From the NCBI GenBank assembly GCA_023457935.1, contig JAEXBA010000063.1, positions 1-51,617 of the forward strand: 51,617 bases of DNA, read 5' to 3'. This document shows, piece after piece, positions 7,660 to 16,270 of the stretch. The translations under genes were made by a program, and so were the position numbers. The stretch comes from Bacteroidota bacterium. Its GTDB lineage: Bacteria > Bacteroidota > Bacteroidia > Flavobacteriales > Weeksellaceae. Each line of letters opens with the position of its first letter. Positions within the stretch are counted from its first letter, which is position 1. The notes beneath the pieces were generated by a model that did not search any database, had not been told where the DNA came from, and saw only the letters and a program-made list of their open reading frames with translations.

Positions 7660-8405
7660 CACCAGTCCTTCTCATTGCTTTCCGGCATTGAGTAGGAGTT
7701 TTTATTGAGTATTCTTTTTGCGGTTTCGCGCTCTTTTTCTGAAGCTCTGTTCAGAATGGCATCCTGCATACCTTTTGGAAGGTTTCCGGTATTGTTCTGT
7801 CCGGCCGGATTATCATGATTGCCCTCGCCTTCATTCTGCTGGCTTTGTCCGCCGCCCTGCCCGCTCTGGTTTTTTTCTTTTTCCTGGCCTTCACCCTGGT
7901 TCTGATCCTTATTCTGGTCATTACCGCCGCCCTGTCCGCCGTTCTGCTTCTGCTGCTGATTTTCTTTTTCTTTCAGCTTGGCGATTTCATAGTTTTTTCG
8001 GGTTTTTTCGCTGTAGGGATCCTGTTTCAGCGACTGTTTGTAGAACTCCGCCGCTTTTTCGGGCTGGTTCATCTGCATGTAAGTATTGCCGAGATTGTGA
8101 AGGGCTGCAGCCTTGTCCGGAAGTGTTGTGGCCAGTTGCTGCGCTTTTTCGTATTCTGCCCGAGCTTCTTCGAATTTATTGCTTTTGTAAAGTGCGTTTC
8201 CAAGATTGTAATGTGCACCAAAATCTTTCTGGTTCTCCTTGGCTGCTTCTACGTATTTTCCTGCTGCTGCATCGTACTTTTTGTCCTCAAAAAGCTTGTT
8301 GCCCTCAAACATATTCAGATTGTACGCGCTCTTCTGTGAAAAAACAGCGGAAAAGCCTGCAAAAAGAAACATGAGAGCGAAAAAAGCAGCATTTTTATTC
8401 ATCAT
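7659..8405 (-). CDS. batC: BatC-type tetratricopeptide repeat protein
   Basis: A 248-residue exported TPR protein. After a signal peptide (MMNKNAAFFALMFLFAGFSA) come at least three TPR units (about residues 33-150: FEGNKLFEDKKYDAAAGKYV, LGNALYKSNKFEEARAEYE, LGNTYMQMNQPEKAAEFYK), then a Gln/Gly/Asn-rich low-complexity linker (150-205) and a short polar tail. This layout is typical of BatC/BatE in flavobacteria. It sits between batB and batD. A 96-base gap upstream, the widest inside the cluster, contains TATTTTTG on the minus strand only a few bases before the start, so an internal promoter giving a near-leaderless mRNA is possible. Confidence 0.88.
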   Translation of the reverse strand: MMNKNAAFFALMFLFAGFSAVFSQKSAYNLNMFEGNKLFEDKKYDAAAGKYVEAAKENQKDFGAHYNLGNALYKSNKFEEARAEYEKAQQLATTLPDKAAALHNLGNTYMQMNQPEKAAEFYKQSLKQDPYSEKTRKNYEIAKLKEKENQQQKQNGGQGGGNDQNKDQNQGEGQEKEKNQSGQGGGQSQQNEGEGNHDNPAGQNNTGNLPKGMQDAILNRASEKERETAKRILNKNSYSMPESNEKDW

Positions 8406-8501
8406 TGCAAAAATATTTTATTTAATCTTAAAACTCTCCCTTAAAAATGTTAAATTTCGGTTAAAAGCCGCTCCAAAGCACTGATTAATAGAAAGAAAAC
8501 A

Positions 8502-9509
8502 TCAGATATTAAAATCGCGCTTCGGGTTTAGGAGATAAATCAGGACGAATAAAAACAAAGATACTGCCAAAAAGTACTGGTAATAGTGAACTGCGTTTTG
8601 TGATTTCACATATAAAGAAGCAGACGAACCTTTCTTGCTCAGTTCATCAATAATCTGTGATGACGCCTCATCCGGAAGATTACCGTCAACATATTCCCCG
8701 CCCGTTGCGGAAGCTAATTTCTTCAATGCTTCAACCTGTCTTCTGGAGACCACGGTCTGCATATTCCGGTCAATTTTATAACCCATCAGCTGACCGAAAA
8801 CATATTCCGGAACGGGAGCGCCTTCTTCTGTACCGATTCCCGCAGAAACCACCGTAATGCCTTCCCTTCTGGCAAGCTGCGCCGCTTCCTGTTCGTTTCC
8901 TTCGTTATCTTCACCATCGCTGATCAGAACTACTTTCCGCGAACCTTTCGGTACATTCTTAAATTTTTTCACGGCTTCCTGCATGGCTTTCAGAAAATCG
9001 GTTCCCTGAATCTTCATCATTCCGGTATCAATTCCGCTGATATAGGTATCTGCAGCCGTATAATCGGTAGTAAGAGGCATAATGGAAGTGGCTTCACCTG
9101 CAAAAACAATAAGTCCTACGCGGTCGCTTTTCATCTGCGCCATCGTACTGAGAACAAGATTTCTGGCCTGCGTCAAACGGCTCGGCTGAATATCTTCTGC
9201 ATTCATCGAGTTGGATACATCCAGCACAAAAATCACATTATTGAGTCTTTGGTTGGTTTTCACTTCTTCTTTACCGTTCAGCAGATCGATGATGGAAAGA
9301 ATCAGAAAAAGTGAAGCCAGTAAATAAAGAAGCGGCAAAAACCGGGAAAACTTACTCTTCTTTTCAAAGAGCTCTTCCTGGAACCGGTCTTCGGCAAAGA
9401 TATTCTTACGTGAGTTTTTCCATTTAACATAACGGATCAGTATCACTGCCAAAACAGGGACAATCAGGAGCAGCAACAGCAGCCAGTAATTATCAATATA
9501 CCAATCCAT
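8502..9509 (-). CDS. batB: BatB, VWA domain membrane protein
   Basis: A 335-residue protein with two N-terminal membrane helices (about 9-27 and 57-75), a von Willebrand factor A domain in between the membrane segments and a C-terminal helix (about 308-328). The MIDAS metal site is visible as VFVLDVSNSMNAEDI (DxSxS, about residues 92-106), with the supporting Asp in VLISDGEDNEG. It is a BatB type and presumably pairs with BatA for interactions gated by the MoxR ATPase. Its ATG overlaps the batA stop by one base (TGATG), implying coupled translation. Confidence 0.9.
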   Translation of the reverse strand: MDWYIDNYWLLLLLLIVPVLAVILIRYVKWKNSRKNIFAEDRFQEELFEKKSKFSRFLPLLYLLASLFLILSIIDLLNGKEEVKTNQRLNNVIFVLDVSNSMNAEDIQPSRLTQARNLVLSTMAQMKSDRVGLIVFAGEATSIMPLTTDYTAADTYISGIDTGMMKIQGTDFLKAMQEAVKKFKNVPKGSRKVVLISDGEDNEGNEQEAAQLARREGITVVSAGIGTEEGAPVPEYVFGQLMGYKIDRNMQTVVSRRQVEALKKLASATGGEYVDGNLPDEASSQIIDELSKKGSSASLYVKSQNAVHYYQYFLAVSLFLFVLIYLLNPKRDFNI

Positions 9510-10513
9510 CAGCTTAAAAATTTAAATAAAACCCAACGGAGCAAAGCATCGAGAATGAGTACACCAAGGGCAAACCACAGAAAATATCTGAAGTATTCCT
9601 GATAATTGTACAGCTTGGCCGATTTCACGTCGGATTTTTCTAAAGTGTTAATTTCGTTATAAACATCTTCCAGACTTTGGTTGGAAGTCGCTCTGAAGTA
9701 CCTTCCACCCGTTGTCACCGCAATTTCTCTGAGTAAAGACTCATCAATGCTTACTTCTGTTTCCGTAAACACAAGATCACCGAAAATATCAGTCTGTGTC
9801 GGCATCAGTGCGTAACCGTTCGTTCCGATTCCGATGGTATACACCTTTATGCTGAAATCGCGTGCCAACTGAGCGGCCAGAATAGGATCCATTGCATTCT
9901 GTATCGTATTCTTGCCGTCCGTCATCAGAATGATAATTTTGCTTTTTGCTTTAGTGTCTTTAAGGTGGTTGACCGCTACAGAAAGTCCTTCACCAATCGC
10001 AGTTCCGGGCTGAAGTTCCAAAGGGTTGAGCATCGCCAGTTCTTCCTGAATGACCTGATGATCCGAGGTTACCGGAACTTTAGTAAATGCTTCGCCGGAA
10101 TAGGTTACGAGTCCGATCCTGTCGTTCGGTCTTTTATCCACGAAACTTTTGGACATATTCTGCAGAACCGTAATCCGGTCCGGATCAAGGTCTTTTGCGA
10201 GCATACTGAGTGAAACATCAACAGACAGCATGATATCAACTCCTTTGGTTTCGTCCCGGTCTTCAGAAATGGAAAAGGTTCTGGGCCTCGCCATCGCAAT
10301 AATAAGACCGGCCAGTATGAAATATTTGGAAACTTTCAGCAGAAACATCACAAAAAGAATGCTTCTGCTTTCCTTCATGTTCTTTATCGTGGGAACTTTA
10401 ATTCCGGGTTTTCGCTTCTTGGTGACATCCAGTATAATCAGCGGAATAAACAGCAGAAAAAGCAGTAAAAACCACGGACTGTAAAATTCAAAATTCATCA
10501 AATCAAACATCAT
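9509..10513 (-). CDS. batA: BatA, VWA domain membrane protein
   Basis: A 334-residue VWA protein with the BatA layout: membrane helices near 12-30 and 55-75, the VWA domain with DIMLSVDVSLSMLAKDL (MIDAS DxSxS) and IILMTDGKNTIQ, and a C-terminal helix (about 310-330). BatA and BatB are paralogues in tandem. The start directly abuts the stop of the preceding gene (TAAATGATG); the second ATG or a Met five residues on are equally possible starts. It is part of the leftward moxR-bat cluster linked to oxygen and envelope stress tolerance. Confidence 0.9.
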   Translation of the reverse strand: MMFDLMNFEFYSPWFLLLFLLFIPLIILDVTKKRKPGIKVPTIKNMKESRSILFVMFLLKVSKYFILAGLIIAMARPRTFSISEDRDETKGVDIMLSVDVSLSMLAKDLDPDRITVLQNMSKSFVDKRPNDRIGLVTYSGEAFTKVPVTSDHQVIQEELAMLNPLELQPGTAIGEGLSVAVNHLKDTKAKSKIIILMTDGKNTIQNAMDPILAAQLARDFSIKVYTIGIGTNGYALMPTQTDIFGDLVFTETEVSIDESLLREIAVTTGGRYFRATSNQSLEDVYNEINTLEKSDVKSAKLYNYQEYFRYFLWFALGVLILDALLRWVLFKFLS

Positions 10514-11410
10514 TTACACTCCGGTTCTTAATTGTTCGGCTTCCAGATCTTTGGTAGAACGTTTTACAAAAGCTCTCATATCACTGAAATCTTTTTCCAT
10601 TATAGCCTGATCGGGAAAGGTTTTTGCAAACTTCACCAAATCACCGCGGAGGAAAATATCTTCCACTGTTTTTTCATTTTCCGGCGAAATGCTGTTGGAT
10701 TTCTTCATTACCTCAATCAGGTCATCGGTAAGAAGCACGTCTGCAGGAATATGATACTGTTTTGTGATAAAATTCCGTGAAATATCAATCAGTTCAACAT
10801 AAAAAGACCGGTAGTCGCCGTTTTCTATATATTTCTTTTTTCTGAGTGCATCCAGTTCTTTCAGCGTCTGGTTCGTCATCACAACCGGCGAACTCTGCCT
10901 TCTTCTCCAGTATTTTCGGAAGACGACGATCATGAAAATTATTGCCAGCAGCAGAAGCGCCGCAAGAATGTACCACTTATAAAGATCCCAGTAATCCGTA
11001 ATCTGAAGTTTCACATCCTTGTTGTTCATAATATCGTTGATCTGATCGCCTTTGTTGGCGGTATTCACAACATCTATCTGATACGGAACCGTATGGTAAA
11101 CTTCGCCGCCGATTTTAACTTCAAGCGCCGGAATAGTAAACTGTCCTTCTTCAAAAACCGCAAATTCAATCACCCGGGTATACTGATCCTGAACAATACT
11201 TATACTGTCTTTGATTTCTTCGAAATGAAAAGGCAGAAGCTCATTTTTAGGCGCAATCTGAACATCTTTGGCTCCCAAACCGGCAATATCGATCTGAAAA
11301 GTTCCGACTTCACCCAACGCCAGTGTTTTCTTGTCCAGTCGTGAATTCAGACTCTGCGTAAATGCAAAAAATCCTGAAAGGAAAAATAATATGAAATAAA
11401 TTTTCTTCAA
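10514..11410 (-). CDS. BatD-like / DUF4381-like membrane protein of the bat cluster
   Basis: A 298-residue protein with a signal peptide (residues 1-18), an extracytoplasmic beta-sandwich segment resembling the start of BatD, one membrane helix (about 145-165, WYILAALLLLAIIFMIVVF) followed by RKYWRRRQ, and a helical cytoplasmic tail. Such short BatD-like or DUF4381-like proteins sit between the DUF58 gene and batA in many Bacteroidota. Its role is unknown, but position suggests a membrane adaptor for the MoxR-DUF58-VWA system. It is 13 bases downstream of the DUF58 gene and abuts batA with no gap. Confidence 0.8.
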   Translation of the reverse strand: MKKIYFILFFLSGFFAFTQSLNSRLDKKTLALGEVGTFQIDIAGLGAKDVQIAPKNELLPFHFEEIKDSISIVQDQYTRVIEFAVFEEGQFTIPALEVKIGGEVYHTVPYQIDVVNTANKGDQINDIMNNKDVKLQITDYWDLYKWYILAALLLLAIIFMIVVFRKYWRRRQSSPVVMTNQTLKELDALRKKKYIENGDYRSFYVELIDISRNFITKQYHIPADVLLTDDLIEVMKKSNSISPENEKTVEDIFLRGDLVKFAKTFPDQAIMEKDFSDMRAFVKRSTKDLEAEQLRTGV

Positions 11411-11423
11411 AATGTACAGTCGT

Positions 11424-12287
11424 TTATCGTTTCTGAAAATACTGATACAGCAACCTTGAATAATCGTCGCCGGTATTGATATTCAGAAAATTAGCGGAGG
11501 AATTCTCAAAGTCCTCTTCTATTTTTTTAACTTTTTGTCTCTGTGCTTCTGCATATTCGTAGCGCCAGCGCTTGTTGGAAGTATTGGCCCAAATCTGTCT
11601 TCCGGTTTCTGCATCGCGGAAAAGCGAATAGCCAACGTCCGGAATTTCCTTATCCTTTTCATCAAAAATCCGCAGACCCAAAAGCTGATGTTTTTTTGAG
11701 GCCACGCGAAGAATCTTTGTTTCCATTTCATCATCAAAATCAGAAAAGAGAAAAACCAGCGATTTCTTCTTGAAGATTCCCATCATATACTCCAGCGCTG
11801 AACTGATTTTTGATTCGGCCGGAACATAATCAGCGGTCAGAATATTACTGATAATGGCCAGAATATGCTTCCGTCCTTTGGCGGGAGGAATTACTTTGTA
11901 CACTTTATCCGCAAACAGAATCAAACCTACTTTATCATTGTTTCCGGCTGCCGAAAAGCCTAAGCTGGCTGCAATTTCTGCCACAAACTCACGCTTGAGC
12001 TGCGTTTTGGTTCCGTAATCCATTGATGCCGAAATATCCACGAGAAGCATCATCGTCAGCTCGCGTTCTTCTTCCATTACTTTTACAAAAGGCTCACGGA
12101 AGCGCGCAGTTTTATTCCAGTCGATTCTGCGGATTTCATCGCCAAACTGGTAGGGGCGGACTTCAGAAAACGTCATTCCCTGCCCTTTGAAAGCACTGTG
12201 ATACTGGCCCATTAAAGTCTGTTCCGACTTTTTCCGGGTACGGATCTCAATCTGCTTTACTTTTTTGACAATATCTTTAATCTGCAT
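11424..12287 (-). CDS. DUF58 family VWA-like protein of the bat cluster
   Basis: A 287-residue cytoplasmic DUF58 protein. The family signature FSEVRPYQFGDEIRRIDW (about 37-54) and the VWA-like MIDAS MLLVDISASMDYGT (about 79-92) are clear. DUF58 proteins almost always follow a moxR gene and are thought to be clients or adaptors of the MoxR AAA ATPase. Here moxR is 54 bases upstream. A degenerate heptanucleotide repeat fills part of that gap (12318-12345). Confidence 0.9.
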   Translation of the reverse strand: MQIKDIVKKVKQIEIRTRKKSEQTLMGQYHSAFKGQGMTFSEVRPYQFGDEIRRIDWNKTARFREPFVKVMEEERELTMMLLVDISASMDYGTKTQLKREFVAEIAASLGFSAAGNNDKVGLILFADKVYKVIPPAKGRKHILAIISNILTADYVPAESKISSALEYMMGIFKKKSLVFLFSDFDDEMETKILRVASKKHQLLGLRIFDEKDKEIPDVGYSLFRDAETGRQIWANTSNKRWRYEYAEAQRQKVKKIEEDFENSSANFLNINTGDDYSRLLYQYFQKR

Positions 12288-12317
12288 GGAATAGTACTAC
12301 AAAATTTCACTAAGGAA

Positions 12318-12345
12318 TTTTCAGCTTTCAGTTCTCAATTTTTAA
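12318..12345 (-). repeat. Degenerate heptanucleotide repeat between moxR and the DUF58 gene
   Basis: Read on the plus strand the units are TTTTCAG, CTTTCAG, TTCTCAA and TTTTTAA, i.e. four successive 7-mers ending TCAR or nearly so; on the minus strand they follow YTGANNN. The same phase and motif occur at 41177-41217. The last unit overlaps the moxR stop codon. Confidence 0.45.
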
Positions 12346-13346
12346 GGTGCCTGGATTTTTGCCAGAATACGGTTAACGATTTCCTCGGAAGTAATTTCTT
12401 CGGCTTCGGCTTCAAAACTTAAACCTATTCTGTGGCGAAGTACATCTTTGGCAATTTCTTTTACGTCTTCAGGAATAACAAATGCCCTGTTTTTCAGGAA
12501 AGCCATCGCTCTGGAAGCAATAGCAAGGTTAATCGAAGCTCTTGGGGAAGCGCCGAAACTGATGTAATTCTTGAGTTCTGCCATTCCGTATTTTTCCGGG
12601 AAACGCGTGGCAAAAACCATATCCAGAATGTATTTTTCAATTTTTTCGTCCAGATAGATCTGGTTGATCAGGTTTTTGGCTTCCGTAACGTTCTGAAGAG
12701 TAATTACAGGTCTGATTTCCGGCTGAACTGAGGTTGAAACCATCTTCATTACTTTTCTTTCGTCTTCAAACTCGGGATATTCAATACGGCATTTCAGCAT
12801 AAAACGGTCGCTCTGCGCTTCGGGCAGAAGGTAAGTTCCTTCCTGATCAATCGGGTTCTGTGTTGCAAGAACCAGAAACGGTTTCGGGAGCGCCATGGTT
12901 TCATCGCCAATGGTTACCTGTTTTTCCTGCATGGCTTCCAGCAGTGCCGACTGTACTTTTGACGGCGCCCTGTTGATCTCATCAGCAAGAACAAAATTGG
13001 CAAAAATAGGTCCGCGTTTTATTGAAAAATCGTTTTCCTTAATATTATAAATCTGAGTCCCGATAACATCTGCCGGAAGCAGGTCGGGTGTAAACTGAAT
13101 TCTGGAAAACTCACCGTGAACCGCTTCAGCCAGGGATTTTATCGCAAGTGTTTTTGCAAGTCCCGGAACGCCTTCGAGTAAAACGTGTCCGTTTCCAAGA
13201 AGCCCAACCAACAGACGGTCTACCATATATTCCTGGCCAATAATGGCTTTATTGATTTCCTGCTTTAAAAGCGAAAAAAAGTAATTCTGTTCCCTTACTT
13301 TTTCTGTTAACTGTCTGATATCTTCGGCCTGATGTAGTTCTGACAT
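12342..13346 (-). CDS. moxR: MoxR family AAA+ ATPase
   Basis: A 334-residue MoxR-type AAA+ ATPase, probably a chaperone for maturing the VWA and Bat proteins encoded downstream. Walker A is GVPGLAKT, Walker B is VLADEINRAP, and the sensor region reads LVLATQNPIDQEGTYLLPEAQSDRF. I start it at ATG 13346 (MSELHQAEDIRQL); the frame stays open 60 codons upstream, but that part has no family resemblance and reads through the divergent promoter area. It heads the bat cluster. The exact moxR promoter was not found. Confidence 0.92.
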   Translation of the reverse strand: MSELHQAEDIRQLTEKVREQNYFFSLLKQEINKAIIGQEYMVDRLLVGLLGNGHVLLEGVPGLAKTLAIKSLAEAVHGEFSRIQFTPDLLPADVIGTQIYNIKENDFSIKRGPIFANFVLADEINRAPSKVQSALLEAMQEKQVTIGDETMALPKPFLVLATQNPIDQEGTYLLPEAQSDRFMLKCRIEYPEFEDERKVMKMVSTSVQPEIRPVITLQNVTEAKNLINQIYLDEKIEKYILDMVFATRFPEKYGMAELKNYISFGASPRASINLAIASRAMAFLKNRAFVIPEDVKEIAKDVLRHRIGLSFEAEAEEITSEEIVNRILAKIQAP

Positions 13347-13565
13347 AGTCTTAATTCTCTTGTTTTGATCGGTAAAATTGCGATAAATACTTGCAATTAT
13401 CAACACAATTAGTGCCAAGTTTGAGTTAAAGTTTGTTAAAAGCTCTGTATTGATAAGACAATGCGGCCTGCTTCTGGATTCCGTATTGCGGGAAATTCTT
13501 TGGCAGACAACCGCTTTCTCGCCCACTGATCTTTCAGTTACTCAAGCGCCGGGGAACACGCATCT

Positions 13566-13596
13566 TTGCCTTTTTCAGTTATTTAACCTATTTTTG
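13566..13596 (+). promoter_or_regulatory. Predicted promoter of the DinB-like gene
   Basis: TTG at 13566-13568 and TATTTTTG (exact TAnnTTTG) at 13589-13596 are 20 bases apart, the ideal Bacteroidota spacing. The start site would be near 13603, about 14 bases before the ATG. Confidence 0.6.
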
Positions 13597-13616
13597 AAGC
13601 TTTAAAAACCCGTAAA

Positions 13617-14087
13617 ATGAATTATCATTTTCAGGCTCACCGTCAGGTTCGCAAAAACCTGCTCGAAATGCTTCAGAATACGTCGGAAGAAGACCTGGTT
13701 TTCATTCCGGACGGCTTCAACAACAATATCTACTGGAATATAGCACACGCCGTTGCAACGCAGCAGCTGCTGCATTATTATCTTAGCGGAAATCCGTTCA
13801 GAATCGATAAATACTGGATTGATACTTATAAAAAAGGAACATTACCCAACCTTAATGTTCAGCAGAGTGAAATCGAGGATTTAGGTTTTTTGCTTACAGA
13901 AACCTCCAAAATTCTGATGAAGGATTACGATGCTGATTTCTTTTCGGATTATACGCCTTACACAACGAGTTTCGGACTCGATTTGAAGAATATTCAGGAT
14001 GCCATTATTTTCAACAATATGCATGAAAGTATTCACTTCGGATATGCGATGGCACTGAAAAGAGCGATTTTAGGTGAAAAGTTTTAG
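13617..14087 (+). CDS. DinB family protein
   Basis: A 156-residue four-helix-bundle protein of the DinB/YfiT-like superfamily (DinB_2 type). It opens with HFQAHRQVRKNLLEML, has conserved NIYWNIAHAVATQQLLHYY, and ends with NNMHESIHFGYAMALKRAI. The His residues of IAHAVA and HESIHFG are candidates for the metal site of this superfamily. Many members are metal-dependent thiol S-transferases using bacillithiol or similar thiols, but the substrate here is unknown. It is transcribed from its own predicted promoter, divergently from moxR. Confidence 0.82.
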   Translation: MNYHFQAHRQVRKNLLEMLQNTSEEDLVFIPDGFNNNIYWNIAHAVATQQLLHYYLSGNPFRIDKYWIDTYKKGTLPNLNVQQSEIEDLGFLLTETSKILMKDYDADFFSDYTPYTTSFGLDLKNIQDAIIFNNMHESIHFGYAMALKRAILGEKF

Positions 14088-14155
14088 ACTGAAAACTTTC
14101 ATACAGAGAAAATATTCAAATAACTAAATAAAGTTCCCAAGGGAACGTTTCTATA

Positions 14156-14908
14156 ATGAATCAGGAAAAAAAAGGCGATTTTATATTTGGTTTGAGGCCT
14201 GTGATGGAAGCCATTGAAGCCGATAAAACCATTGACAAGATATTTTTACAGAATGGTCTGCAGGGACCGAATGTTGCTGAGCTTAAAAAGCTTCTGGCCA
14301 GGCACGGAATCCGCGCCAATTATGTTCCTGTTGAAAAACTGAACCGCTTCACAAGGAAAAACCATCAGGGTGTTGTTGCATTTATTTCGGATGTGCCATT
14401 TCATAAAATTGAGGATATTCTGCCGCAGATATTCGAAGAGGGAAAAACTCCTTTTCTGCTGATTCTGGACCGTCTGACGGATGTAAGAAATTTCGGCGCG
14501 ATTTGCAGAACCGCCGAATGTGTGGGCGTTGACGCAGTAATTATACCGGAAAAAGGAGCTTCACCAATTAATTCTGATGCCATCAAAACGTCAGCGGGAG
14601 CAATTTACAACATCAAAATCTGCAAAGAAAAAAACCTGGCACACGTTGTTGATTTTCTTCAGCAAAGCGGCGTTTCTGTTTTTGCAGCCACCGAGAAGGC
14701 GAAGAAATTGCTGTACGAGGTCGATTTTAAGGAACCCTGTGCCATCGTAATGGGCAATGAAGAAACCGGAATTTCAAAAGAAGTTCTGCATCATGCCGAT
14801 GAAAAAATAAAACTGCCAATCGAAGGTAAAACACAGAGTCTGAATGTTTCCGTTGCCTGCGGAGCCATCCTGTACGAAGCGGTGAGACAGAAAATTTCAG
14901 CGACATAA
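14156..14908 (+). CDS. rlmB: 23S rRNA (guanosine-2'-O-)-methyltransferase RlmB
   Basis: A 250-residue SpoU/TrmH-family SPOUT methyltransferase. The N-terminal substrate-binding domain begins FIFGLRPVMEAIEA (residues 9-22). The catalytic domain carries the three SPOUT motifs: NFGAICRTAE (motif 1), IVMGNEETGIS (motif 2) and LPIEGKTQSLNVSVACGAILYE (motif 3). RlmB methylates G2251 of 23S rRNA in E. coli; that specificity is inferred by similarity. The gene precedes a lipoprotein, DUF4834 and YfhO in the same direction. A short inverted repeat (GTTCCC aa GGGAAC, 14133-14146) lies just upstream. Confidence 0.9.
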   Translation: MNQEKKGDFIFGLRPVMEAIEADKTIDKIFLQNGLQGPNVAELKKLLARHGIRANYVPVEKLNRFTRKNHQGVVAFISDVPFHKIEDILPQIFEEGKTPFLLILDRLTDVRNFGAICRTAECVGVDAVIIPEKGASPINSDAIKTSAGAIYNIKICKEKNLAHVVDFLQQSGVSVFAATEKAKKLLYEVDFKEPCAIVMGNEETGISKEVLHHADEKIKLPIEGKTQSLNVSVACGAILYEAVRQKISAT

Positions 14909-14965
14909 GTGTATTTTCAAAAAAAGTATAAAAACAATCCTATCAAAGTAAAATTTAAAAAATAA

Positions 14966-16039
14966 ATGAAACAAATTATTGCCGTTGGGCTTTTATCCAT
15001 AACGCTTATAGCCTGTAAAAAGGAAACAAAAACCATTACGAAGATTGATCCTACTACCGGAGATACCATTAAAATGGAAGTTGCAGTAGAAGATTCCGCC
15101 AAAATTGCCAAAGAAATGGCAGCCAAAGCCGCAATTAAGGATTCTGCCGGCGTTTACAGACAAAGCTTTAAGCTTGAAAAAGGAAAAACATATCCGTTCA
15201 CAACCTATCAGAAAAACACAATAACTGTTTCTGCTCCGGATGGAAGCAAGCAGACGATGAGCACGGAAAATACCGATGAAGTTACCTTCACTGTAAATGA
15301 TGTTGTAAACGGCGTTTATGATATGTCTGTAAATTTCGTTTCGAAGAAATCTTCTCAAACGGCAGACGGGAAAACCATCGCAGTTGATACCAAAGCGGCC
15401 GCACCAGCAGACGAACAGCTCAAAAACAAATGGACACTGGACAAGGCGCTCACAGGAAACACACTCAAAATGAAAATGGACGAATCCGGAAAAATCCTTT
15501 CCATCACCGGTTTCGACGGCATCTACAAAAAAATGGAAACGACGATTGCAGGCCTTACAAAGGATGCAGATATCCGAAAAATGCTTTCCCAACAGGCAAA
15601 AGCAGGATTCAACCAGGAAATGCTTAAAGACCAGTTCGAGAAAAACATCGTTATTTTTCCTAAAAAAGGGATCAAAGTTGGTGAAAAATGGACCGTTTCT
15701 GAAAATGCTTCTCAGGACGGAAAAGTAAAAATCGTTACCAATTACACCCTGAACAGTGTAAAAGACGGTGTTGCGGAAATCGGTGTAACCGGCGGAATTC
15801 CTAAACAGTCGGACAAAGCAACAAACGAAGGCATTACAAGAAGCATGACTTCTGAACTTACCCAGAATGGAAGTCTGAAATTCGATATTAATTCAGGCTG
15901 GATTCTGAACCAGAATTTAAGTGTTAAAACAACGCAGAAAGAAACGCTGAGCGACGGTAAACAGAGCCAGAGTATGACCAATGTTACCAACTCCAGTGTT
16001 ATCGTAAACCCTGCAAAAGCAGTTGCTGCAAAAAAATAA
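14966..16039 (+). CDS. DUF6263-like lipoprotein
   Basis: A 357-residue predicted lipoprotein: signal peptide with lipobox LIAC (Cys17), a Lys/Glu/Thr-rich linker, and a beta-rich body (about 55-340) resembling DUF6263 proteins. It contains repeated strands such as KGKTYPFTTYQKNTITVS and IVIFPKKGIKVGEKWTVSE. It is probably anchored in the outer or inner membrane facing the periplasm. There is no catalytic motif that I recognise. It lies 57 bases after rlmB and 6 bases before the next small gene, so it belongs to the rlmB-yfhO group. Confidence 0.75.
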   Translation: MKQIIAVGLLSITLIACKKETKTITKIDPTTGDTIKMEVAVEDSAKIAKEMAAKAAIKDSAGVYRQSFKLEKGKTYPFTTYQKNTITVSAPDGSKQTMSTENTDEVTFTVNDVVNGVYDMSVNFVSKKSSQTADGKTIAVDTKAAAPADEQLKNKWTLDKALTGNTLKMKMDESGKILSITGFDGIYKKMETTIAGLTKDADIRKMLSQQAKAGFNQEMLKDQFEKNIVIFPKKGIKVGEKWTVSENASQDGKVKIVTNYTLNSVKDGVAEIGVTGGIPKQSDKATNEGITRSMTSELTQNGSLKFDINSGWILNQNLSVKTTQKETLSDGKQSQSMTNVTNSSVIVNPAKAVAAKK

Positions 16040-16045
16040 GATCTG

Positions 16046-16270
16046 ATGAAATTTATTCTTCTGACTATTCTGTCAACCATTATCGTATTTTTCGTGTGGA
16101 ATATTCTAAAGCGAATTTTCTTCACGAATTTTTATGGCAATCGTACTGCTGAACATCAGAAAAGAACAGATCACAGATCCTCCCGAAGCAAAATTAACCA
16201 GAAGTTAAACTGGGATGCCGAAACTGTAGATTACGAAGAAGTAAAAGAGGAAAAGAATGACAAAAAATAA
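16046..16270 (+). CDS. DUF4834-type small membrane protein
   Basis: A 74-residue protein with one N-terminal membrane helix (about residues 3-20), a basic linker and the conserved-looking C-terminal LNWDAETVDYEEVKEE. This fits the short DUF4834 family common in flavobacteria. Its last 14 bases overlap the start of the YfhO gene in another frame, so the two are translationally linked. The overlap and conserved order suggest it assists YfhO, but that is inference. Confidence 0.72.
   Translation: MKFILLTILSTIIVFFVWNILKRIFFTNFYGNRTAEHQKRTDHRSSRSKINQKLNWDAETVDYEEVKEEKNDKK

Noticed and set aside
7718..8374. 218-codon plus-strand frame rich in Cys, Arg and Phe
   Set aside because: It is antisense to the TPR and low-complexity coding sequence of batC and has no signal or motif of its own.
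13412..13418. Minus-strand TTGGCAC resembling a sigma-54 -24 box
   Set aside because: No GC dinucleotide stands at the required -12 distance, and no sigma-54 activator is near.
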